The notes under the pieces were generated by a model. It saw only the letters and a list, made by a program, of their open reading frames with translations. It did not search any database and had not been told where the DNA came from. From NCBI GenBank assembly GCA_902984215.1, contig CADWAF010000104.1, forward strand, positions 1 through 11,556: DNA of 11,556 nucleotides, written 5' to 3'. This document shows, one piece after another, positions 6,456-11,556 of the stretch; positions within the stretch are counted from its first letter, which is position 1, and each line of letters begins with the position of its first letter. The translations under genes were made by a program, and so were the position numbers. Origin of the DNA: Willaertia magna (Eukaryota; Heterolobosea; Eutetramitea; Acrasida; Naegleriidae).

Positions 6456-7317
6456 TTAGTATTTAAATGAAAGATCACAAAATGATTGCCTTTCAGTCAA
6501 TTGTTCAAATAAAACTTGAAACATTCTTTCAGTTTCCTTATTATTTACTTCTCCAAATAAAGGATAATCAGAAGCAATCACATAAATAAAATCATAACCA
6601 GTAATTGGATAAATATATTCTTCTGTTAAATTCCCATTTTCTTCTAAACACAGCTAGTTTGCATTTAAATGCAAAGTGCTGTATTCAAAATTACTATAAC
6701 ATATATCTTTATTATTTGAAATAAAATAAAGTCTTCGACTAAGTCCAGAAATAAATTTATCAATTTTAATTCCATTCGTTTCAGTTTTTTTATCAAATCT
6801 ATTGTTCTTCAAATAACTATCTAGACCACAAAAAATAACAAATAATTCGTTCATTTCATTTAAAAATGAAAAGGAATAGTATTGACTACTTATTTGTTTA
6901 ATTTTGTTTAAAACTTTACAATGTGTTACTTCCCCTGCTTCTCCTAATAAACAAAACGATTATCCATATTTATCTAAGAATATAATATGACGAAAACCAC
7001 AATGAAAATCAATAATATCAGGATTCCAATAAAACATTTTAAATGTTAAATCATAAAAATATTTATAAAATTGGCCATTTTCATTAAAAATAACGACACT
7101 TGAATCTGTACATTTTATGGTTTTAATTTTACCAAAATTAAAATTACATTTTGTAAATTCTGTTAAATTAAATTTATCTTTTAATCCTAATTGTTTTCTA
7201 ACTTCTTGTCCAGTTAAAAATAAATTGTTATTATCTGTTAATAATGTGGAAAAATAAGCACCACAAGCTATTGATTTAATTGTATCAGTATCTGAATTGT
7301 AAACTTTTATAATTTAT
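6456..7317 (-). pseudogene. RCC1-BTB-type paralogue, truncated, two in-frame stops
   Basis: The minus strand reads as one frame from about 7317 to TAA 6456-6458 with no frameshift. It opens with IKSIACGAYFSTLLTDNNNL and FLTGQ, then FNFGKIKTIKC, FHCGFRHIIFLDKYG, IDKFISGLSRRLYF, and IYPITGYDFIYVIASDYPLF. This matches the plus-strand RCC1 protein from its residue 92 or so to its end. Two stops interrupt it: TAA at 6960-6962 (the paralogue has Lys) and TAG at 6654-6656 (the paralogue has Glu). The first two propeller repeats are missing, with stop codons directly upstream. The C-terminus goes past the paralogue's end to RQSFCDLSFKY, which resembles the first strand of a BTB domain (family s.vDvtf.v) and then stops. 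The ancestor was therefore probably an RCC1-BTB protein. Readthrough or a Gln-for-TAR code is an unlikely alternative. Confidence 0.75.
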
Positions 7318-7466
7318 TAAAAACTTTCTTTAAAAAACTTACAAACTTTTCAAATTTTTCTGTATCAGAAACTTTAAAGTAGTTTATAATAATAAAATAT
7401 TTAATACTTTTTTTTATTATAGTAACAAATTATTAATATTTATTAAATAACTTTACTACTTAACTA
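7318..7466. other. A/T-rich gap between RCC1 paralogue and ORF 7467
   Basis: This is where the missing 5' part of the RCC1 paralogue would lie. On the minus strand there is a GTAAGT (7361-7356) and a TTCAG (7292-7296 region) that could mark an intron, but joining them does not give a frame matching the lost propeller repeats. I see no gene. Confidence 0.3.
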
Positions 7467-7970
7467 ATGATTAATATACTTAAAGAAATTAATGAAAGAA
7501 AAAAGATAAAGTTTTTTAATTTAGATATTTATAAATTTATAATTATATTTAAAATTAAACTTTTTAAAAACAACAATAAAGACAAACCATTAGTTGAAAA
7601 GATAAAAAATTATTTTTATTTTAGATTATTAAATTGTTTAATATTTAAAAATAGATTTATTACTAATTTAACTAAAATATATAAAGATTTTGTAAATATT
7701 TTAAAAGAAAATATTAAAAAAAAAATATTATCTAATATTTTAAGTTCATATATTGTTATAAGAGGTTTTAATTTAAAGAAAAAAATTCAAAATAAATTTT
7801 TAAAGTTTATTAAAAATATTTTATATATTAATTTATATAATAATTTATCAGTTTTTATATTAATAGTAAATTTAAAAAAAGTAATAAATATTAGATTTAA
7901 TATTAACTATGATAATAATCTTGAATATAGTAAGATTGAAGTTTTTATATTTGATAAAAAAACAGTATAA
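7467..7970 (+). CDS. Unrecognised basic 167-residue ORF
   Basis: This is the longest uninterrupted frame outside the RCC1 gene, with 167 codons from ATG 7467 to TAA 7968-7970. So long a frame without TAA is very unlikely by chance at this composition, so it is a gene or died recently. It is rich in Lys, Asn, Ile, Phe, Leu and Tyr, with charged helical stretches (EKIKNYFYFRLLNCLIFK, IYKDFVNILKENIKKKI) and a beta-looking end (YNNLSVFILIVNL, LEYSKIEVFIFDKK). There is no clear signal peptide. I do not recognise the family. A gag-protease region of a retroelement is one idea, because NLSVFILIVN...INI resembles the strand pattern around an aspartic-protease active site, but the DTG/DSG triad is absent. 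Coding similarity seems to continue downstream in another frame. Confidence 0.45.
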   Translation: MINILKEINERKKIKFFNLDIYKFIIIFKIKLFKNNNKDKPLVEKIKNYFYFRLLNCLIFKNRFITNLTKIYKDFVNILKENIKKKILSNILSSYIVIRGFNLKKKIQNKFLKFIKNILYINLYNNLSVFILIVNLKKVINIRFNINYDNNLEYSKIEVFIFDKKTV

Positions 7971-8400
7971 TTATAATAAAGTTTATTACTTATTAAAAAT
8001 TAACATAACTTTTAATCTTACTAAAGTTAACAAAGAAAAAAATAAGTATGAAAAAATTTATAGTTTTAAGTTGTTTATTATTTATTGAATATGTGTTGAA
8101 TTTTTTGTAAGATATAATAATTTAGTAATAAATTTCAAAAATTATATTTATAATATTTTCTTTTACTATTATTTGTATAGTAAAGAATATTATAAGAAAT
8201 ATTATAAATTTTTTAAAAGTATTGTACAAGATTAATTTAATAAATTAATTAATAATGAAGCTTTTTATGATATTAATATTTGTATTGAATAAAATTGTAA
8301 GTATTAATTCAATTAACTATATTTTTAAACTTTGTATCAAAAATAAATTAATAAAATATTGAACAAAAAAGAAGTAATAGAATAAAAAAATTAATAATTA
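7963..8400 (+). pseudogene. Decayed continuation of ORF 7467 in another frame
   Basis: Starting at about 7963, just before the stop of the 7467 frame, a different plus-strand frame reads coherently. It gives QYNYNKVYYLLKINITFN, then KYEKIYSFKLFIIY, a TGA where Trp would fit, ICVEFFVRYNNLVINFKNY, and KSIVQD, with a TAA before FNKLINNEAFYDINICIE, and then more TAA codons. Ninety or so codons carry only one TGA and one TAA in the best part. It is probably the same gene as 7467-7970 after a one-base indel near the junction. TGA and TAA would come from Trp and Gln by single transitions. The family is unknown. Confidence 0.4.
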
Positions 8401-8770
8401 GTTAATCTAAAAAGAAATTAAAAAAAATTAAACAATAAAGATTAACTAAAAAGTTATTAAAAGAAAAATAAAATATAAAACAAATAAAAACTAATTATTT
8501 TTCTTTTTCTTTAAAAAAAATTTTTTAATTAAAAAAAAACAATATTTGCAAAAAAAATATAATATTAAGTGTTTTATTAGATGAAAAAATTAATAATTAA
8601 TAATAAAACTAATGATAATTTATCAAATAAAACTTTAAAAATGTTGATTAAGAATAATAATTATTTATTAATCAAAACAATAACAACATTAATATTAAGA
8701 AAAAAATTAATATCTATCAAACAATTAACAACTAAAACTAAATAGAATACAGAAAAATAATAAAAATTAG
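8401..8770 (+). other. Lys-rich low-complexity stretch with short open frames
   Basis: There is no gene I can name. One plus-strand frame is open at 8605-8745 (NDNLSNKTLKMLIKNNNYLL, then KKLISIKQLTTKTK, then TAG). The rest gives Lys-rich readings split by TAA. It lies between two plus-strand coding relics and may be part of them. Confidence 0.3.
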
Positions 8771-9409
8771 ATGAAACCTAAAAAAAATAAAGAAGGTCAA
8801 GAAAAAAAATATAAAGTTTAAAATTTTTCTGAATATATTTTAAATAAAAATATAAAAAATAAAACATAAATAAAGTTGAATATATTTAAAAATAAAATTA
8901 TAACAAAAGTAGAAACAATATTTTTATTTTAAGTACTTATAAAAAACATTGAAAAATTATATAGTAATATATAATCATTTTATAAGTTTTTAATTAAAAT
9001 TAAATAAAAAAAAAGTATATTTAAATTAAAGGTAATAAATTGGAATAAAGTTATTTGTTATATTGTTAATTATTTTAAAATTAAAAAAAAAAATTATTTA
9101 AATTGTATTAGCAGTATTAATATTTTGAATTTAAATAATTATATTAAATCCTTAAAAAATGAACAATTAATAATTTGGATTGTTGTAATGAAAAAATTTA
9201 TTAGAATATTAATTTTAATTAAATTTTTTAAATCAAATAAAATATTAAACACCTCAAAAATAGAAATAAATAATAAAGTATCAGTTTTAATTAATATTAA
9301 AAGACAAAAATTTAATGAAATTACAAAAGAAATATTTATTAATTATTTTGAAGAAAGAAAAAGATATTTATTAGTAATTACATTATTAGAAAAAGTAAAG
9401 TATTATTGA
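8771..9409 (+). pseudogene. Unrecognised plus-strand coding relic with five TAA codons
   Basis: An ATG at 8771 (MKPKKNKEGQEKKYKV) opens a frame that can be followed to TGA 9407-9409. It is broken by TAA after 16 codons and by about four further TAA codons before 9010. From about 9010 to 9406 it is uninterrupted, including a 94-codon end portion: VINWNKVICYIVNYFKIKKK, IIWIVVMKKFIRILILIKFF, NNKVSVLINIKRQKFNEI, and FINYFEERKRYLLVI. The segment KVSVLIN might be a decayed aspartic-protease strand (family v.aLiDtGa), with Asp read as Asn as in the pol relic, but this is a guess. The protein family is not recognised. Confidence 0.35.
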
Positions 9410-10189
9410 AAAAGAAAGAAAATATATTATAGAAAAGATTATTTATAATTATAAATTAACCAAATTATTAAAAAAAGTTATTATTTAATTGTAATTTTTT
9501 ATTTAAATACAATAATATATTAAATAATAATAAAAAAACACAACAATAATAAAGAAACTTATTAAAAAAAAGTATTCCAATAAAATTTAATTTATATTCT
9601 ATCTTCTAAAAAAACATCTCTATCTCTTATTACTTTTATATTATTTCTAATATTATTATTTTTTTTAAAAGGTAATTTAAAAATAAATATAAATTAACAG
9701 TATATACTGTTACAAAAGAAAGTAAAAAAAGTAATATTTTTATTACATAGAGAGTTAAAATTATGTATGTAATTATGAATGTGAATTATTAAATGATATT
9801 AGAGAAAAAAAAGAGATTTAATTGTTTTTCTAAATAGTATTTATTCTTTATATAATAATAATAATTGTTATAAATTATTTAAACTTTAAATAGTTATAAA
9901 TATTTATATAAGCTTTAACTTATAACCATATATTAATTATCTATTGAAATATAAATATAAATTCATCATTAAACAATAAAAAAATAAAGCAATTACTAAA
10001 ATTTTAAGTAATTAAATTATAAATCAAAAAAAGAATATTCTAATTTCTATTATAAATTTAAGAGTAAAAAAGTTTTAAAATTTAATAATACTAATTTAAA
10101 GCTTTTATTTAGAAGAAGTATTATGATAAATGTATATTGTTTGTCATTTATTTTAAAAGTAATTTAATACTAGTAAAGATTTATAAAAT
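9410..10189. other. Non-coding A/T-rich stretch with one strong palindrome
   Basis: No open frame of note on either strand. It contains the 18-base palindrome listed separately and a C-containing pyrimidine patch at 9597-9645 (TCTATCTTC, CATCTCTATCTCTTATTAC) that stands out from the surrounding A/T. The pyrimidine patch might be a polypyrimidine-type signal, but nothing confirms it. Confidence 0.4.
9695..9712. repeat. 18-bp perfect palindrome TAACAGTATATACTGTTA
   Basis: TAACAGTATATACTGTTA is its own reverse complement. Its half-site ACAGTATA is the same as in the 28-base palindrome at 114-141 (ACAGTATAAATTTATACTGT), with a shorter centre. The two may be related sites or both parts of mobile-element ends. 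Confidence 0.6.
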
Positions 10190-11058
10190 AATTTAAATTA
10201 TGACTAAAAGTGTGAAATTTTTACTATTTGTTATAAATGGTTGTTGATTTTCTGTTGTATATAATTTTAAAATATTTAATTTTAAATATTCTGATTTTAG
10301 TGAATTCTAATTATCAAAAGTTAATTCGGAATTTACAATAATACTTTATATTAACAAATTTAGTAAATTTATATTATTAAATATTAAATCTTTATCTAAA
10401 TAATTATTACTTTCAATTGTTAAATATCTAAGTTGATTGTAATTATTAATTAAATTATTACTTTCTAGAAAAATATGAATATTTAATTTATAAATATTAT
10501 ATTAAATTCATTTAAAGTATTTAAACTTAATGGTTGACTAAAATTTACACTTTTTAAATTATCAAAAGAATATTTTGTATTGTAAAGAAAATAATCTAAA
10601 ACTTTTTTTATAATTTCTTCCTTTTCAATATCAAAAAATAAATATTCCAAACTATTACAATGTAATTCAATAATTGGTTTAATATTTTCTAAATTATGAT
10701 CATTTAATTTTAACATTTTTAAATCTTTAAATGTTGTATTAATTTTTTTTAAATTAATTGTTAGAATTTTCTCTAAAATATATAATTGTGTTAAATTTGG
10801 AAAAGTATTAATTAAAAAATTAAAAATATTATTGTTTTATAAAAATTTTTCGTATTTTAATTCTTTTAATTCATTAAAATCTATTAATAATCTTTTAACC
10901 ATTTTCTTAACATTACAAAGAGCATTTAAAATATTAAAAAAATTCTATAATCTTTTTTCACAATTTTCAATAAACCATTTTACTTTATTTGGCGATTTAA
11001 AATTAAAAAATAATTTCATAAAAGCGTAATCTATATAATTTTGCAATTTCCTGCCGAT
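10190..11058 (-). pseudogene. Leucine-rich-repeat-like protein pseudogene
   Basis: Reading the minus strand from about 11058, a frame gives CIGRKLQNYIDYAFMKLFF, NKVKWFIENCEKRL, then TAG (10945-10947). NFFNILNALCNVKKMVKRL and KYEKFL follow, then TAA (10837-10839). After that comes a clear LRR-like stretch: FPNLTQLYILEKI, FKDLKMLKLNDHNLENI, IIELHCNSLEYLFF, FDNLKSVNFSQPL. A frameshift near 10495 leads to ESNNLINNYNQLRYLTIES, NNYLDKDL, and, after more stops, SLKSEYLKLNILKLY, until similarity fades near 10190. The spaced L..L.L and N..L pattern is that of LRR or F-box/LRR proteins, but no F-box is visible. It is dead by two nonsense codons and at least one shift. A 77-codon piece (10716-10483) remains open with an ATG. 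Confidence 0.55.
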
Positions 11059-11383
11059 ACATAAAAAATAAATTAGTATGTATTCACTTTTTTTTAGTGG
11101 AAAAAAAAATGGTATTTTTTAAGTGTTTTTTTATATACTTTTTTTTGTACCCAAGTAAAAATTGAGCTATTGGCTAGAGTATTGTCTATCTATAACTTTT
11201 TTTTAGTGCCACTATGTGTGATATGACATTTTTTTTGTGTTTAGCTAAAGGTATATAGTATTTTTTTTAGTATATTTAACTAAAATAATCTAAAAATTAT
11301 ATAAAAATGTGGAGGATCATGTTGTAATAAAAAAATTAATTTAAGTTGCCTCTAATCTCTTCTTATCTATTGTGATCTCTCAC
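11059..11383. other. Gap between LRR pseudogene and right-edge ORF
   Basis: No gene is seen. Read on the minus strand, the left end contains a TACTAAT followed by a T-rich run and CGGCAG directly before the LRR-like frame. That would make a plausible branch point and 3' splice site. The rest holds the T8-AGT repeats and a mixed-composition stretch at 11310-11383 without motifs I recognise. Confidence 0.35.
11085..11272. repeat. Three copies of T8-AGT with short inverted flanks
   Basis: TTTTTTTTAGT occurs at 11088-11098, 11197-11207 and 11261-11271. Each is flanked so that the ends can pair (CAC-T8-AGTG, AAC-T8-AGTG, GTA-T8-AGTA). Related T8-GTA and T8-GTG versions lie at about 11150 and 11229. 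On the minus strand these read ACTAAAAAAAA. They may be a dispersed short motif or a result of slippage. Confidence 0.5.
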
Positions 11384-11556
11384 CTAAGCTGCTATGTTTA
11401 TATTTACTTTATAAAAATTTATACTATCAACATTTAACATAAAAGAATAAGTATTCTCATTATTTTTTGTAAAACTGTAAATATTATTCCTGTAATTAAA
11501 AATGTTATATATATTATTTATATATTTATCTTGTTTTTCGTTATTGTAATAATCTT
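11384..11556 (-). CDS. Partial ORF entering from the right edge
   Basis: The minus strand is open from the window edge to TAG 11384-11386, at least 56 codons, so this would be the C-terminal end of a longer protein. It reads QDKYINNIYNIFNYRNNIYS, then FTKNNENTYSFMLNVDSINF, then YKVNINIAA. The composition is Asn/Tyr/Ile-rich but more balanced than the relics, with Asp, Glu, Val, Ala and Met in sensible places and no stop. Directly after the TAG comes GTGAGA, a reasonable 5' splice donor, so an exon end close to this point is possible. No family can be named from so little. Confidence 0.42.
   Translation of the reverse strand, partial: DYYNNEKQDKYINNIYNIFNYRNNIYSFTKNNENTYSFMLNVDSINFYKVNINIAA

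Noticed and set aside
10832..11029. Plus-strand 65-codon ORF
   Set aside because: It lies antisense to the LRR-like pseudogene, whose minus-strand reading is clearly more protein-like.
1..11556. CRISPR array, tRNA, rRNA or bacterial operon
   Set aside because: No regularly spaced identical repeats with unique spacers, no cloverleaf with T-loop signature, no rRNA-like conserved stretch and no ribosome-binding sites were seen.
1..11556. Ciliate-type genetic code (TAA/TAG read as Gln) to explain the many broken frames
   Set aside because: The intact RCC1 frame uses CAA for every Gln and has no internal TAA/TAG, and the relics also contain TGA and frameshifts. Decay is the simpler explanation, though a genome-wide check would be decisive.

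Overview
This window is a very AT-rich, gene-poor piece of what is most likely a nuclear eukaryotic genome. Reasons: long A/T tracts between genes, no operon layout or ribosome-binding sites, an RCC1-repeat beta-propeller gene with an RCC1-BTB-type paralogue, a leucine-rich-repeat relic, and a decayed Ty3/gypsy-type retrotransposon pol region. The intact reading frames use CAA for Gln and end at TAA, so a standard code is the simplest reading. The organism cannot be named from sequence alone. Lineages with this look include anaerobic gut fungi, large-genome microsporidia and dictyostelid-like amoebae.

Left part (1-2280): an array of four copies of a GTATAAATTTATAC palindrome lies at 63-226. 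It is followed by A/T-rich DNA holding minus-strand Lys-rich coding relics (576-1215) and a degenerate duplicated block (1835-2072). Middle-left (2280-4950): plus-strand coding relics with many in-frame stops. These include a short coiled-coil-like stretch with a 13-codon repeat, a reverse-transcriptase relic (about 2860-3260), a retroviral-type integrase core and C-terminal domain relic (3769-4440), and a 12-bp minisatellite that reads as a T/I/L/K/E repeat protein.

Centre (5260-7317): the best gene in the window, a plus-strand RCC1-repeat protein. A 29-bp segment flanked by GATA breaks its frame before the last blade, and its 3' end carries a perfect 24-bp tandem duplication. Facing it tail-to-tail is a minus-strand paralogue that is 5'-truncated and has two in-frame stops. 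Its end runs into what looks like the first strand of a BTB domain.

Right part (7467-11556): an unrecognised 167-codon open frame (7467-7970) continues as a decayed frame to about 8400. A second decayed plus-strand frame follows (8771-9409), then a palindrome at 9695, a minus-strand LRR-like pseudogene (about 10190-11058), and a minus-strand open frame entering from the right edge (11384-11556).

Overall the window looks like a graveyard of duplicated gene families and mobile DNA drifting toward A+T. At most two or three frames may still be translated: the RCC1 gene, the 7467 frame and the right-edge frame. I found no convincing new functional system. The most informative items are the flanked insertion in the RCC1 gene, the tail-to-tail pair, and the retroelement relic.
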